From NCBI GenBank assembly GCA_023954715.1, contig JAGSHD010000007.1:1-64000 (forward strand): DNA of 64,000 nt. The letters are read 5' to 3'. This document shows positions 53,548 to 64,000 of this stretch, one piece after another. Position numbers and translations under genes: made by a program. This stretch comes from Candidatus Cloacimonadota bacterium. Lineage in GTDB: Bacteria; Muiribacteriota; UBA6191. The notes below the pieces were generated by a model that was given only the letters and a program-made list of their open reading frames with translations, was not told the DNA's origin and made no database searches. Numbering within the stretch: the first letter of the stretch is position 1; each line of letters begins with the position of its first letter.

Positions 53548-54127
53548 AGTTTTTGCTCTAGCCACAGATACTGCGTGGGGTCTTGCTTGCGATGCAAGCA
53601 GCCAAAGCCTAGTAGATAAAATCTATTCACTCAAAGGAAGAGCGTTTTCTAAACCTCTGATACTCTTCACCTACTCTACTCTTAATGCAAAAAAACTGAT
53701 TCAAATACCACAAGAATTGGACGCTTGGCTAGATTTCCATTGGCCTGGAGACTTAACTATTGTATCTAAAGCAATTGATGATACCTTCAAGTCATGCCAT
53801 AAAGAATCTCCCTACTTAGGGGTCAGAGTTCCTAACCTCACCTCTACTTTGAAGTTTCTAAAACAGTTTAATCGGCCCTTAGCGGTTACCTCTTATAACC
53901 TATCAGAACAAGCCAATGTGAGCTCTAAAGATCAACTCAAAAACGTGTTTCCAAATTTTATCCCAAAGGTTATTGGGGATATGCCTACTATTACTACAGA
54001 GTCTGCTGTACTAAAACTAGATGGTAAGGTTCTTACAGTTCTTCGAGCGAGCGATACTCAAGCTGCTCGATTCAACAAACACTTGCCTCAATCCTTCTCA
54101 ATACAATTCCTTTCTGAACAGAAATGA
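53540..54127 (+). CDS. tsaC: Threonylcarbamoyl-AMP synthase (TsaC/YrdC family)
   Basis: 195 residues, makes the intermediate for the t6A modification of ANN-decoding tRNAs. Motifs: LATDTAWGLACDA, IYSLKGRAFSKPLILF, WPGDLTIVSK, YLGVRVPN and PLAVTSYNLSEQ in place of the SAN-x-SG loop. Ribosome site AGGAG. Commonly found after prfA-prmC, as here. The short YrdC-only form, without the Sua5 extension. Confidence 0.92.
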   Translation: MNEVFALATDTAWGLACDASSQSLVDKIYSLKGRAFSKPLILFTYSTLNAKKLIQIPQELDAWLDFHWPGDLTIVSKAIDDTFKSCHKESPYLGVRVPNLTSTLKFLKQFNRPLAVTSYNLSEQANVSSKDQLKNVFPNFIPKVIGDMPTITTESAVLKLDGKVLTVLRASDTQAARFNKHLPQSFSIQFLSEQK

Positions 54128-54221
54128 GACAAAACAATTGCTTTTCGCTATAGTGTTTCAAAAATTTATATAAAAATACCAAACAAACCCTCTAGATTTA
54201 TATCACATAGGTAACAATATT

Positions 54222-54905
54222 ATGGCACTGGAAGAATCCAAAGTTCTTGAAAACTATTTTGACGAAATTGCTCCAAATTATGAGCTAATGAACTCCCTTT
54301 TAAGCTTAAACTTAGATAAAATATGGAGACAGCGCCTACTGAACGAAGCCTTAAAGGACAAACCGGAGACAATTCTAGATGTGGCCTGTGGGACTTGCGA
54401 CATTTTAAGGCTTTTTTTATCAAAAAATAACTCTTTGAAAGTCTTTGGACTTGATTTATCTTTTGGTATGCTAAACGAGGGGAAACAACGGGACAAAAAG
54501 CTGAACCTAATCCGTGGTAACGGAGTAAAAACACCCCTTCCAGATAATTCCTTTGATGTCATAACTATTGCTTTTGGCTTCAGAAATATGCCCAACTATT
54601 TAGATTTTTTAGTTGAAGCAAATAGACTACTTAAACCAAAAGGTAAATTAATCATCCTTGAATTAACTCAACCTCAAAATCCTATATTAAGGTTTGGGAA
54701 TACTATCTACTTAAAGAGTGTTTTACCATTTGTTTCAAGTTTTTTTGGAAGAAACAACGAAGCTTATGACTATTTGGCTCGATCTATACAAGCATTTCCT
54801 AGTCAAGAATCAGTGATGGAGCTATTTCAAAAAGCAAACTTTTCGTCTCACAATTATAAATTAAACCAAATGGGTATTACAACTCAGTTTATTGGCATCA
54901 AGTAA
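54222..54905 (+). CDS. ubiE: Ubiquinone/menaquinone methyltransferase UbiE/MenG
   Basis: 227 residues. Family signatures YFDEIAPNYELMNSLLSLNL, ILDVACGTCDIL (SAM loop), ITIAFGFRNMPNYLDF and YDYLARSIQAFPSQESV are all typical. C-methylates the quinone ring; which quinone is made is unknown from this window. Ribosome site AGGTAACAATATT. Possibly in one transcript with prfA-prmC-tsaC, 94 bases apart. Confidence 0.93.
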   Translation: MALEESKVLENYFDEIAPNYELMNSLLSLNLDKIWRQRLLNEALKDKPETILDVACGTCDILRLFLSKNNSLKVFGLDLSFGMLNEGKQRDKKLNLIRGNGVKTPLPDNSFDVITIAFGFRNMPNYLDFLVEANRLLKPKGKLIILELTQPQNPILRFGNTIYLKSVLPFVSSFFGRNNEAYDYLARSIQAFPSQESVMELFQKANFSSHNYKLNQMGITTQFIGIK

Positions 54906-54957
54906 CACTTATTTGAGACTAAAACTTTCCATATAGTTAAATACATTAACGCCATTT

Positions 54958-54987
54958 TTGCATCAAGCGCTCTACAGCCTATATAAA
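54958..54987 (+). promoter_or_regulatory. Weak candidate promoter before the giant lipoprotein
   Basis: TTGCAT (54958-54963) and TATAAA (54982-54987), 18 bases apart, about 195 bases before the lipoprotein start. The region 54906-55182 otherwise shows only AT-rich sequence. Confidence 0.28.
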
Positions 54988-55182
54988 ATCTTAATATTTT
55001 GTTTCTTTTTTCACTTATAAACAAACAAAAATGGTAATTTCTGGTAACTTTTTGTATACTTTTTCTCTTAATTTACTAAAAATTTAAAATGGAAACAAAC
55101 TATATGTCTTTGTTTATTACTAATTATAACTTGTAGACACTTTTTACTTGTTTATTTTCGTAATATAATAACAGGAATTTCA

Positions 55183-58100
55183 ATGAAAAATCGCAGTACG
55201 ATCATTTTCTCAATAATAGTTACAACTCTAACCTTATTACTCTCCGGATGTGGCGGAGGTGGTGGTGGCGGTGAAGGCGGGGTTGGTACTTCTACAACAG
55301 TTAACTCCCCTGGTACTCCTAACACACCGACCAACAACACTCCACCGATAAATAATGACTTATCTATTGGAGATTTCTCAGGAAGTGTAAGTTTTCCTTC
55401 CCAACAAAACTCCATATCAAAACTCAGTCGTTCGCTCTCTCGAACTCACTTTGCTCTATCTTCTATTAAACTAGACAATCCTGCTGGTTTATCTCTAGCT
55501 AGCGTAAACGTTGAGTTTTGGGTAATAGTAGATAAAAAAGACGGTACAGGCGCACAACCCTATTTTAAAATAGGAAATGCATCCACCAACGCTCTTGGAA
55601 ACTATCAAGTTCCGTTTTTAAAAAGTACTTTTGATGCATTAAAGAGTAATTTATCTGCATTGAAAAAGAATCACATTACGAGTACTTCTCAAGCATGGAA
55701 AGGCACTGCAGCTAATCTTGGTACAAATGCTAATGTTACTGCAATAACTGCACTTATTAATGATTTGGTTATCGCTACCCATAATCTAGCTGATACTAAT
55801 ACGGCGATTGACACTACTAGCTTGAACCAATGGCTTCTACTCCAAGTCAAGCTAAATGATATCTCTACTACTAAAGCTACTACTTTGAAGCAAACTATTG
55901 AAACAGACTTACAAAACTTCGACATAAGTTTTTCCCCGTTAAGCAATGATGTAGACAGTCTATATACTTCAAAGACATATAAAATTCAAATGTCACTCAG
56001 TAGGCCTTCTATTAATGGTACTCAATCCATAAATAGCAAGGTTGCCTTCCAGCCTTCTTACAATGGAAAAGCCCTTGGAAACGCCAAAGCTAGCGCTAAA
56101 AATAGATTATCTATTAAGGCACAAGTTGATTTTTCATCAAATCAAGCCATACGATTAGAAATATCTAATCCAAATGAGTATTCATATAGTGATAACGGAC
56201 AACTTGTTTCCTGGGAAGAAAACATAGAAAACCTATTAGAGCCCCTAAAAAGCAAAGTATTAAGCCAACAAACCCTTGACGCCACTGAACAATCAAAATT
56301 CAATCTCTATAACAAGTTGAAAAGTAATCCCGAGTTAATGAAAGAACGGCTCATCGTACAACAAGGGATCGACACAAATGGTGATGGTTTACAAAATGAA
56401 TCTACTCCTTTAGTCGTTGTTTCAAAACCAGAAGTTGTGAGCCCCAATGGGATCACTATTGAACCCAAAGTTCAACTCAATGCAAATGATGCTGCTGTTG
56501 TGACAATTTATGAAGTTGATGCTGATTCTAATGGTCAATTCGCCGAAGGAAACGATCTTGTTGCCCCAAGTGCCTTAGGGGGATCAACAAATGAAGAGAC
56601 TAAAATAGCTTCTTTTGTAGATATAAGTGGGGCTTCAAAACCATCTGATAAAGTAACTGTTCAACAACAAGATACACAAGTACCTCAGATATTTTTCCAG
56701 CCACTGAGCAACCAAGGTATTGTCCAAGATAAACTAGAGCTATTACTTAGTTTTAGTGATAACCTTGCTTACAATTTATCTACGCTAAAAGTATTTTCTT
56801 CAAATGAAGCAGTTGCTTTTCCACCTCCATTAAATAGAGTTATCAAAGTCGGTGTTAATTTTGCCGAACTTTTTCAAAGAGATTCTACGGTATCTGGAGG
56901 CACGGCTAAATATACCTTCACAAGGCCTATCACCTCTTTTCCAAATGGGTTAGTTCATACATTAAATGCCTCTATTGAAGATTTTGCTGGAAACAAAGGT
57001 ACAGCTGTTATCAGCTTCAAAATTAACAGAGAGCCTCGCATAACTGCCCCTAGCCAATTCAACGTATCTGAGACCGCAGAAGGCATCAGTACAAGTATCA
57101 GTTTCTCTGTAGAAGACATCCCACCTTTAGCTTTAACCATGTGTAGCTTTTCTGGCTTACAAATTCCTAACTCTATTAGTTTGTCCATAAATGCAAAGCA
57201 GTGTAGTCCACAACCTCTTCAAACTGAGTGCAATGAAACAGAACTTTCAAATACAAACTCTCAACTAATTTATGCCAGTAGAAACTCTAGTAATACATGT
57301 CTGTCTATTCAAAACCTCTATCCAACAATAAAAGATCAGTCCCTTAACCCAACAATAACTGTTACTCCAGGTCACAACTTTGCTCTTGATTTAGGAGGGC
57401 CTAGACCGTTTGAATTAGCAGCTTCCGACTCTACCGGTAATCTAGCTCAATCCCAAATCCTGACAATTGTCCCAACTAAAAATAATACACTACCGGCAAG
57501 TTCAAGCAAGTTTTGCTGGAGCAAAGGACACTTAGATAACACCACTGGCTTTGCAGTTAACAATTTAAGTTCATTGTCGCAGGTTTGTAAGTTTCTAACT
57601 GGAGCTGAAAATCAGCTTAATGCACCAACTGGATGTGATACTAACTTTAATTCATCCTCAACAGGTAACCCTTGCTATTGTTCTGATTCTTTTCAAGTCG
57701 CTGAAAACACTACATCAACTTTTGTTTTTTGTTCTTCAGATCTAGATTTTGAAAATGAAGTATCTCTTAATTTTACTTCTGTGCAACGAACAATTGGTGA
57801 TACTTCACCAAAAACTTTAGATAGTACGATCCTACATCCATTTAATTCCCCAAAAAATATTGGCTTTCGTTATTATCCCCTAGAAAACTCTGTACTACCC
57901 GCGAGCCTACCTACAGCAAGTTCTATTTCTGTGTTTGACTGGAAACCAAATCCATTGAGCAATGGTGGTACTAACATCTTAACGTTCACCTTTCAAGATG
58001 GAATCGGAAATCTACAATCCACTGAATTAACTCTGATTGTTTCTACTGTTGAAGATGCTCCGATATTAACCCAATTAAATGGTAACTTAGCTGCAAGCGA

Positions 58101-61100
58101 CGGAGATATACTAACCACACCCTTAAATATAAGTGAAGCTTCTTTAGCTGACTACTTAAACACGCAGAATGATAAACCCTTGTTTTCTATTAAACAAGGA
58201 AACTCCGTACAACTTACTTTTAATTCTACAGATGATGAAAGACAACTTGTTAACGGTACTGTCCCTTATTTAAAGCTACTAAACAGCTCTCAATTTAATG
58301 TGAAAATTGCTGATTGGCTTCAAAGGCCCTCCAACCCTACGCAAAATGTTACTATGCTAGATCTAGTGGGAAAGTCTCAAAATAGAGACTCATTAATTGT
58401 TACTCAATATATAATCATTGAAACTGCTGACTCTATAGCACGACCTACAACCTATACTATTCCATTTGAAATCATCGACCAAAACGATGACCCAGTTGTT
58501 TCCACTGTAGCGAACGATTTAACTCTTAGTGTACAAAATTCATTTTCAAGTTCGGGGAGTAAAATTGTAACTATTTTCTACCCAAATATCGTTCCTGAAG
58601 ATTCCACTGTTGATCTTTACTTACATGCTCTTGATATTGACCCTTCTAAAAACTCAGATCAAGTTACGACAGGCATTTGCTATCAACCCAACTTTACTTT
58701 TAGCGATGATACTAGCTATGGATCTGAGCGAACAAAATTGGTTAATAAAGGAAGCAGCTTAAACAGTGAAGTTTGGACTCAGCATCTAAGTTTTTCCCCA
58801 ACTACACAAGATACAAATGAAGGGGCTGGCAATGCTACCAATAAAGAAAGCCTATTTACCTTAAAAGTAATCAGTGGAAATACAAATCATTGTAAACGAA
58901 CTGAAACAGTGGTTCATTTAAAAGTAAATGTTAGCCCAGTAGATGAGGCTCCTTATTTTAAAAACATCTTAGTAGATAACAATGTTGATATAGATGATGG
59001 CAAATCACTGCCAACTGATATTTTTACTATCTATCAAGGGAAGCCTTTCGAATTTAAACAATTTATTGAAGACGAAGAACTACACACAATAACCGATGTA
59101 ATTTTAAGTAACCCAAATCCGGATTTATCTTTAGGATTAACTTTTTATCAAAACCAAGATACCTCTAAACCTTCTTTTTTTACTTTAAGCTCTACTTTAA
59201 ACAATCAAGATATTCTTCCTTATGTAAATGGCTTACCTCAAATATCTACGCTTGAATACACAACACGTAATTCTATTTTAGCTACTGGACTTTCTACAAG
59301 TCGTAGTGAAAGTTTAAGTTTTCGACTCAGTGATACGGCAGATGCTCCAAAATTTGTTAATGTAAATACGGGAGTTACCATTACCGATATTCCTCCTATC
59401 GTCAATATGACAGAAGACGTACCTGGAAGCTTTCTTGTTAGAGCAAGCAATGATAGCGAAAAAAACCCTTTATTTAAAAATAAGTTTTCATTCAAATTAA
59501 TTTCTGCTCCTATGGGTGTAAGTTTAAGTTCATCGTTGTTGGCAAGTGCCCCAACAATTGGCTCTGCTAGTGCTCAACTTGGTGTAACAGCAATTATTAG
59601 TTGGACCCCAAGCCAGAATGATGTATCCGGTGCCAATACGAAAACACATAACATTGACATTCAAACTTGTGTTAGCGAAGCTATTGAACAACCTACAACT
59701 CAAACTTGTAAAATTCAGACCTATAGAATTCAAGTTAGTCCAGTGGATGATTTAGCTGACATATACTATGGCGTCGATACAAATGGTTTAGGTGGAACAC
59801 TCCTTACTAGTACTTCTTTTGGCATCAACAATCCATTTACCATTCAAGAGGATAGCGACTTTGTTAATCGCTTTTTAGCAAAAGATATTGATGGAGAAGA
59901 TGTTAGTAGTCTAAAAGTAGAACTACTCTATCAGGGTGAAAATTATACAGCAAATGGCTACTCTATAAAAAAACAAGCCAATACAAATTTTACAAGAAAC
60001 AAGTCACTTACTGCATTGTCTGTGTCCAATACAAAGCAAGTCTCTCAATTAAATAATGGAGAAGAGCTCTTTTCGCCAACCTCTATTCCTCAAAGTGATC
60101 CCAATACTATTGTTATGCTTCAAGACGTTTATTGGAAGAGCATCGATTGGGATGATATAAGCACATCTCCACAAGCCCTTACTACATCAAGCTACGTTTT
60201 GAGACTACAGGCTGTGTCCAACGGACAAACCAAAGAAGTCTCCATGTTTCTTAAACTGGTTTCTACAAATGATAGTCCCATCATTACTAATTTAAAATTT
60301 GCCTCAGAGATTGGACAAAAAGACCCGGCTGGAACAAGAGTACAAGACCTGACACAACTGGTTTACAATGAAGAAAATGATGCTTTATCTTATCAAGTGA
60401 AAGGTCCGGATACTGAGATTTTCTTGTCAACAAATATTGAAAGTACCGGTAACTCTCGCTATGTAACTCTCAGCTTGTCTCCAGGATCTAACCAGGTAGG
60501 CCCTCATGCCATAGTTCTATCTGTAAACGAAGTTAGTAACCCTGAAAATAATGATAGCAAATCAGTTTCTTTCATCGTTACTGACTCCAACGATATTCTT
60601 GTCTTTAACAACGACAGTATTTTCAATACCACAAAAGTACTTTCTGAGGGTGAAATGTGGGCTACTACAATTAGAGTAATCGACCGTGACCTTCAGTCAA
60701 CCGCTTTAGTTGCTCCACCATTAGGCGAAAGAATCACTTATAATCTTGTCGGATCTTTATCTACTAGTTTTAGCGACTCGAGCACACGACTTTTTTATTC
60801 TACTAATTCTATGCTCTCCTTAGCTCACCCTAACTATACAACGCCTTCTCTCACATCTACTGGTACAAATCATTCAACTTCTGGAAACATAATTTTCACA
60901 GGGCTCAATGTGCCAAGAGTTTTACAGACAAACAATGCTCTAAATGAAATTGCTACTATGAACTTTTCGTTTGCCGCCTTAAAGGTTACAACAGCTGATA
61001 GCGGGGTCAACGACCCATTTGCAAACTTTAATTATTACCTACACGTACAAGCAATGGACCACTTCAAATCAGACAGAGCCACAGTTCGACAAACAATAGC

Positions 61101-64000
61101 CATCTTAGTAAAACCTGTAGATAATAAACCAGCCATTCAATTTGTTTCCAATGAAAAAGTTCATCCATTATCTAGCAGTTTTCCTGTTAAGTTCACAAGT
61201 AGCGTATCTTTAGTAAACTCTGGGCTAAGCCTAAACCCGATAGAAACCCTGTTACTGCCTTACATTATTAAAGAAGATTCAACGGCCTTTACTTTTTCAG
61301 TAACTGCATTTGATCAAGAATCAGAAGCAATCAATTACTCTTACGTACAATCTAATCTAAGTACAGCTAGTACAGCAACACTTACAAACTTAACAAGCAT
61401 CAGTATTTCAACTTTTGAAGCAACAAGTTCAAACTCTTTGAAAATGAGTTTTTCTCCCACTAATATAAATGTTGGACATAACTCCTTTACTTTGCAAATT
61501 GCCGATCTAGAGTCACCTATTCCCACATCTGTCAATCGAGTACAAAGCAACACCGCCCAACTTAATTTACTTATTGCCAACGTAGCTGATCAACCATTTT
61601 TAACTAAAATGAGTTCTTCCAATTTAAAGTCAAAGACTCAAACTTCAGTTAACATCCATACACTTTCTACAAACGCGATTATCATCTATGAAGATGAAAT
61701 CAACCATATCTTATTTTCAATTGATGACCAAGATTTACACATACCAAAAGGCTTTAGCACTCAAAGTAAAGCCTCCGTCATGGCTGCCTATAATACGACC
61801 TCAACCACAGCAATTTTGTCCCTAGAAAGGCTATTAATGCCTGCTGAATTTTTTAGATATCAACTTGCTACTAACGCCTCTGAAACTTTTGATGGACTCA
61901 CTATTTTTGAAGGTTCAAGCCAAAACTATAACTTAGTCACTAACACACCATTATATCGATACGCTTTAAGCGCTCAGGTTCCAACTACCTCCACTTCAAA
62001 CTTAGTTTCATTAAGTTGGGTTCCTAGTTTAACTTATACTTTTGACTATCGATTAGACAATTCAAAATCTGAAACGATTCCCTTAACATTTTTTGTTGAT
62101 AGTTTTGCATCTAAGTCCATAGACTCAAGTAAAAAAACCTCTTTAACAACGACCATTAAAGTTTTAGTTTGGCCAAGAAACGACACTCCGACAATTACTT
62201 CTGAGAAACTAGAGTATGATTTCAATGAAGATCAAACCCACACCATCACTTTTACACTAAATGATGAAGAAGAAGCAAATAACTTAAGCCTACACTTTGC
62301 CCCGTTAAGTACCCATCCATCAGGTATGGAAATTATTGGAAATAAAATTCAGTGGACACCAGATAATAGCCATACAGTTCTTAGTTCATATAAGGTTTCG
62401 CTAGTTGCATCCGATACGGGTAAAATTACTCCTACTAGTGTCAGCGACCCTCGATTAACAGCTACTACAGCTTTACAGTCAACTAGCTATACAGTGACGA
62501 TACAATTAAAAGATCAAGACGATAATGCCCAGCAAGATACAACCTACATCCCAGCTATAACAGCGGTAGAAGACCAAGCATACAAAACATATATTAGGTA
62601 TACCGATATTGATCCAGGAGATAAGCTTCAATACAGTATTTTGAGTGGGTCTCCAGCGGGTATGCAAATAACTTCTGCTCCTACTGAACACGATGATATA
62701 GGCAACACTGATATGGTTGGTATTATAAATTGGACTCCTACTTTACCGGGACAATATCCAGTAAGGGTGGGGATTACATCCGTCGTAAGTAAAACAGGTC
62801 TAATAAAAACCACTCTCGAGTATGCTTACAATATTCAAGTTAGCAGTGTCAATGATAAACCACGATTTATTAGCCCTGCTCCATCAAACATAGTCGAAAA
62901 TGAGTATTTTAGTTATACACCTGTTGTTGATGACGAAGATAACGAAATTATATTTTTAAGCTATGATACTACTGCTCCTTGTACCCTACCTAGCTTCATG
63001 CAACTAGAGTCTAATTCTCTAGAGCTATCTGGATTTACCACCTTAACTGGACTAGAAACGTTAGAAAACAGCTTTGGAGATAGTAATGAAGTTCCAACAA
63101 CCGCTGCAGTTATAGATAATGGATTTAGTTATTATCCTAAATTTCATATTTGCCTAACTCTTTCTGATGGGGTCAACCCATTAGTCACGCAAGCTTTTGA
63201 TTTAACAATGACTCGAAAAAACAACACACCATCTGTTGAAAAGCTTGTAGTTTTAACAAACCCTCCATCAGTCTTATCTTCTAACAGAACGACTCAATTG
63301 ACAAGCGTAATTTTAAAAGATAAAAACAACCAACCTGGAGTCTATACAAATGCCACTAGTCGTCTTGTAAAACTTTATCAAAAATCTGGTTTTGTAAACA
63401 AAATTCAGTTAACCATCCATGATGAAGAATTAGATGGGCCTCTTCTTGTTTCAGCCGAAAGCATCCCAACTGGAGTATCCATAATCAATCCCACCCCTAG
63501 TTTAGATGCTAGTGGTTATACAACAGTTGACTTGACTTGGCTTGCTGATCCTTCTGTTTCAAATACTCAACAAACATTTGTACTCAGATTAAAAGATAGT
63601 AAAGGAGCCTTTAAAGACTTCTCGTTTATTGCCAGTGTATCCGACGAACCAGATAAGCCAGTCATTCAAAGTGCTATAGCTAGCAACGAACTCATCTTTA
63701 CTACTGAAGATATCTTAAATACTCAGGTAAACTTGTTTTCTTTGGATTCTGATACTAACAGTCTTGTAACATATAGTATTGTCACTAGTGAAGCAACCAT
63801 GCCTCATCCTACCGAGATAATTAGAGATTCTAACCCTGAGCAAAATAGCTCGTACATACTGAATTTAAACAACAGTGGAGCTGTTACATTTAAAGCAACG
63901 ACAGCACCTAGTAGTGTGCCAAAATTGGTTCCTGTCACTTTTTCAATCTGTGGCTCACCAAGAGAAACCGGCTTTTCTAGTGATTGTATTACTGTACGAT
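55183..64000 (+). CDS. Giant surface lipoprotein of Ig/cadherin-like modules, open at the right edge
   Basis: The reading frame from the ATG at 55183 is open for 2939 codons with no stop to the window end. Ribosome site AGGAATTTCA. Signal peptide with lipobox LLSGC (Cys23), followed by a Gly-rich stretch (CGGGGGGG) and a Thr/Asn/Pro linker. Residues ~30-380 form a distinct head; DTNGDG at 397-402 is EF-hand-like. From about residue 560 the protein repeats domains with the same edges: a joint like SPVDEAPYF, WPRNDTPTI or SSVNDKPRF, then an acidic E/D-rich stretch, and a final strand with WTP (ISWTPSQ near 1474, IQWTPDN near 2390, INWTPT near 2518). This is the Ig/cadherin-like (He_PIG-type) repeat pattern of long adhesins. 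Thr, Ser and Asn are very frequent. Likely outer-surface adhesion or matrix protein. Confidence 0.9.
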   Translation, partial: MKNRSTIIFSIIVTTLTLLLSGCGGGGGGGEGGVGTSTTVNSPGTPNTPTNNTPPINNDLSIGDFSGSVSFPSQQNSISKLSRSLSRTHFALSSIKLDNPAGLSLASVNVEFWVIVDKKDGTGAQPYFKIGNASTNALGNYQVPFLKSTFDALKSNLSALKKNHITSTSQAWKGTAANLGTNANVTAITALINDLVIATHNLADTNTAIDTTSLNQWLLLQVKLNDISTTKATTLKQTIETDLQNFDISFSPLSNDVDSLYTSKTYKIQMSLSRPSINGTQSINSKVAFQPSYNGKALGNAKASAKNRLSIKAQVDFSSNQAIRLEISNPNEYSYSDNGQLVSWEENIENLLEPLKSKVLSQQTLDATEQSKFNLYNKLKSNPELMKERLIVQQGIDTNGDGLQNESTPLVVVSKPEVVSPNGITIEPKVQLNANDAAVVTIYEVDADSNGQFAEGNDLVAPSALGGSTNEETKIASFVDISGASKPSDKVTVQQQDTQVPQIFFQPLSNQGIVQDKLELLLSFSDNLAYNLSTLKVFSSNEAVAFPPPLNRVIKVGVNFAELFQRDSTVSGGTAKYTFTRPITSFPNGLVHTLNASIEDFAGNKGTAVISFKINREPRITAPSQFNVSETAEGISTSISFSVEDIPPLALTMCSFSGLQIPNSISLSINAKQCSPQPLQTECNETELSNTNSQLIYASRNSSNTCLSIQNLYPTIKDQSLNPTITVTPGHNFALDLGGPRPFELAASDSTGNLAQSQILTIVPTKNNTLPASSSKFCWSKGHLDNTTGFAVNNLSSLSQVCKFLTGAENQLNAPTGCDTNFNSSSTGNPCYCSDSFQVAENTTSTFVFCSSDLDFENEVSLNFTSVQRTIGDTSPKTLDSTILHPFNSPKNIGFRYYPLENSVLPASLPTASSISVFDWKPNPLSNGGTNILTFTFQDGIGNLQSTELTLIVSTVEDAPILTQLNGNLAASDGDILTTPLNISEASLADYLNTQNDKPLFSIKQGNSVQLTFNSTDDERQLVNGTVPYLKLLNSSQFNVKIADWLQRPSNPTQNVTMLDLVGKSQNRDSLIVTQYIIIETADSIARPTTYTIPFEIIDQNDDPVVSTVANDLTLSVQNSFSSSGSKIVTIFYPNIVPEDSTVDLYLHALDIDPSKNSDQVTTGICYQPNFTFSDDTSYGSERTKLVNKGSSLNSEVWTQHLSFSPTTQDTNEGAGNATNKESLFTLKVISGNTNHCKRTETVVHLKVNVSPVDEAPYFKNILVDNNVDIDDGKSLPTDIFTIYQGKPFEFKQFIEDEELHTITDVILSNPNPDLSLGLTFYQNQDTSKPSFFTLSSTLNNQDILPYVNGLPQISTLEYTTRNSILATGLSTSRSESLSFRLSDTADAPKFVNVNTGVTITDIPPIVNMTEDVPGSFLVRASNDSEKNPLFKNKFSFKLISAPMGVSLSSSLLASAPTIGSASAQLGVTAIISWTPSQNDVSGANTKTHNIDIQTCVSEAIEQPTTQTCKIQTYRIQVSPVDDLADIYYGVDTNGLGGTLLTSTSFGINNPFTIQEDSDFVNRFLAKDIDGEDVSSLKVELLYQGENYTANGYSIKKQANTNFTRNKSLTALSVSNTKQVSQLNNGEELFSPTSIPQSDPNTIVMLQDVYWKSIDWDDISTSPQALTTSSYVLRLQAVSNGQTKEVSMFLKLVSTNDSPIITNLKFASEIGQKDPAGTRVQDLTQLVYNEENDALSYQVKGPDTEIFLSTNIESTGNSRYVTLSLSPGSNQVGPHAIVLSVNEVSNPENNDSKSVSFIVTDSNDILVFNNDSIFNTTKVLSEGEMWATTIRVIDRDLQSTALVAPPLGERITYNLVGSLSTSFSDSSTRLFYSTNSMLSLAHPNYTTPSLTSTGTNHSTSGNIIFTGLNVPRVLQTNNALNEIATMNFSFAALKVTTADSGVNDPFANFNYYLHVQAMDHFKSDRATVRQTIAILVKPVDNKPAIQFVSNEKVHPLSSSFPVKFTSSVSLVNSGLSLNPIETLLLPYIIKEDSTAFTFSVTAFDQESEAINYSYVQSNLSTASTATLTNLTSISISTFEATSSNSLKMSFSPTNINVGHNSFTLQIADLESPIPTSVNRVQSNTAQLNLLIANVADQPFLTKMSSSNLKSKTQTSVNIHTLSTNAIIIYEDEINHILFSIDDQDLHIPKGFSTQSKASVMAAYNTTSTTAILSLERLLMPAEFFRYQLATNASETFDGLTIFEGSSQNYNLVTNTPLYRYALSAQVPTTSTSNLVSLSWVPSLTYTFDYRLDNSKSETIPLTFFVDSFASKSIDSSKKTSLTTTIKVLVWPRNDTPTITSEKLEYDFNEDQTHTITFTLNDEEEANNLSLHFAPLSTHPSGMEIIGNKIQWTPDNSHTVLSSYKVSLVASDTGKITPTSVSDPRLTATTALQSTSYTVTIQLKDQDDNAQQDTTYIPAITAVEDQAYKTYIRYTDIDPGDKLQYSILSGSPAGMQITSAPTEHDDIGNTDMVGIINWTPTLPGQYPVRVGITSVVSKTGLIKTTLEYAYNIQVSSVNDKPRFISPAPSNIVENEYFSYTPVVDDEDNEIIFLSYDTTAPCTLPSFMQLESNSLELSGFTTLTGLETLENSFGDSNEVPTTAAVIDNGFSYYPKFHICLTLSDGVNPLVTQAFDLTMTRKNNTPSVEKLVVLTNPPSVLSSNRTTQLTSVILKDKNNQPGVYTNATSRLVKLYQKSGFVNKIQLTIHDEELDGPLLVSAESIPTGVSIINPTPSLDASGYTTVDLTWLADPSVSNTQQTFVLRLKDSKGAFKDFSFIASVSDEPDKPVIQSAIASNELIFTTEDILNTQVNLFSLDSDTNSLVTYSIVTSEATMPHPTEIIRDSNPEQNSSYILNLNNSGAVTFKATTAPSSVPKLVPVTFSICGSPRETGFSSDCITVR

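Noticed and set aside
55183-64000. Short minus-strand open frames opposite the giant lipoprotein
   Set aside because: The plus-strand frame is open throughout with domain-like repeats; the opposing frames have no family signal.

Overview
The window is AT-rich bacterial chromosome with dense, mostly minus-strand operons of core genes. No tRNA, rRNA, insertion sequence, prophage or CRISPR array was seen. The cell is a flagellated diderm with lipopolysaccharide: lipid A genes (lpxA, an lpxC-fabZ fusion, lpxD), an OmpH/Skp chaperone, lipoproteins, peptidoglycan and division genes, and a late flagellar operon. The phylum cannot be fixed from this window. The flagellar gene order comFC-yvyF-flgM-flgN-flgK-flgL-yviE is the one known from Bacillus, yet the cell makes LPS, and the ATP synthase has paired b and b' stator subunits and Na+-type c subunits. 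This mix points to a deep or candidate lineage rather than a Proteobacterium or a Firmicute; that is inference.

Layout. 1-4081: F-type ATP synthase operon on the minus strand (atpZ, atpI, atpB, two kinds of c subunit, b', b, delta, start of alpha). One c subunit is a fused triple hairpin that keeps only one of three ion-binding carboxylates; the other is a single hairpin with a two-carboxylate site. 4082-17284: accessory region with a glycosyltransferase, a secreted coiled-coil protein, a HEAT-repeat protein fused to a degenerate PilT-like ATPase, a polytopic membrane protein next to arginase, an anti-sigma/FecR protein, a small lipoprotein and a second HEAT-like protein. 17584-27703: division and cell-wall cluster murD-ftsW-murG // murC-(unknown)-murB-ftsQ-ftsA-ftsZ, without mraY, murE, murF, ftsI or ddl.

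27882-34558: a secreted Cys/Lys heptad-repeat protein, acylphosphatase, a TrpC-fold protein without catalytic residues converging on trpS, an unknown protein, leucyl aminopeptidase, a ferredoxin and a YviE-like flagellar protein. 34756-44850: late flagellar operon with a giant (1903-residue) FlgL. 44897-48522: ompH-lpxD-lpxC/fabZ-lpxA. 48790-54905: LysM/M23 peptidase, Fur regulator, purine nucleoside phosphorylase, prfA-prmC-tsaC and a UbiE/MenG methyltransferase. 55183-64000: a giant lipoprotein, open through the end of the window (at least 2939 codons), built from Ig/cadherin-like modules.

The most novel items are the ATP synthase rotor gene set, the HEAT-PilT pseudo-ATPase fusion, the TrpC-like pseudoenzyme, the Cys/Lys heptad protein and the giant FlgL. 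Start codons were moved from the longest open frame to an internal ATG/GTG where a Shine-Dalgarno sequence favoured it; each case is noted.
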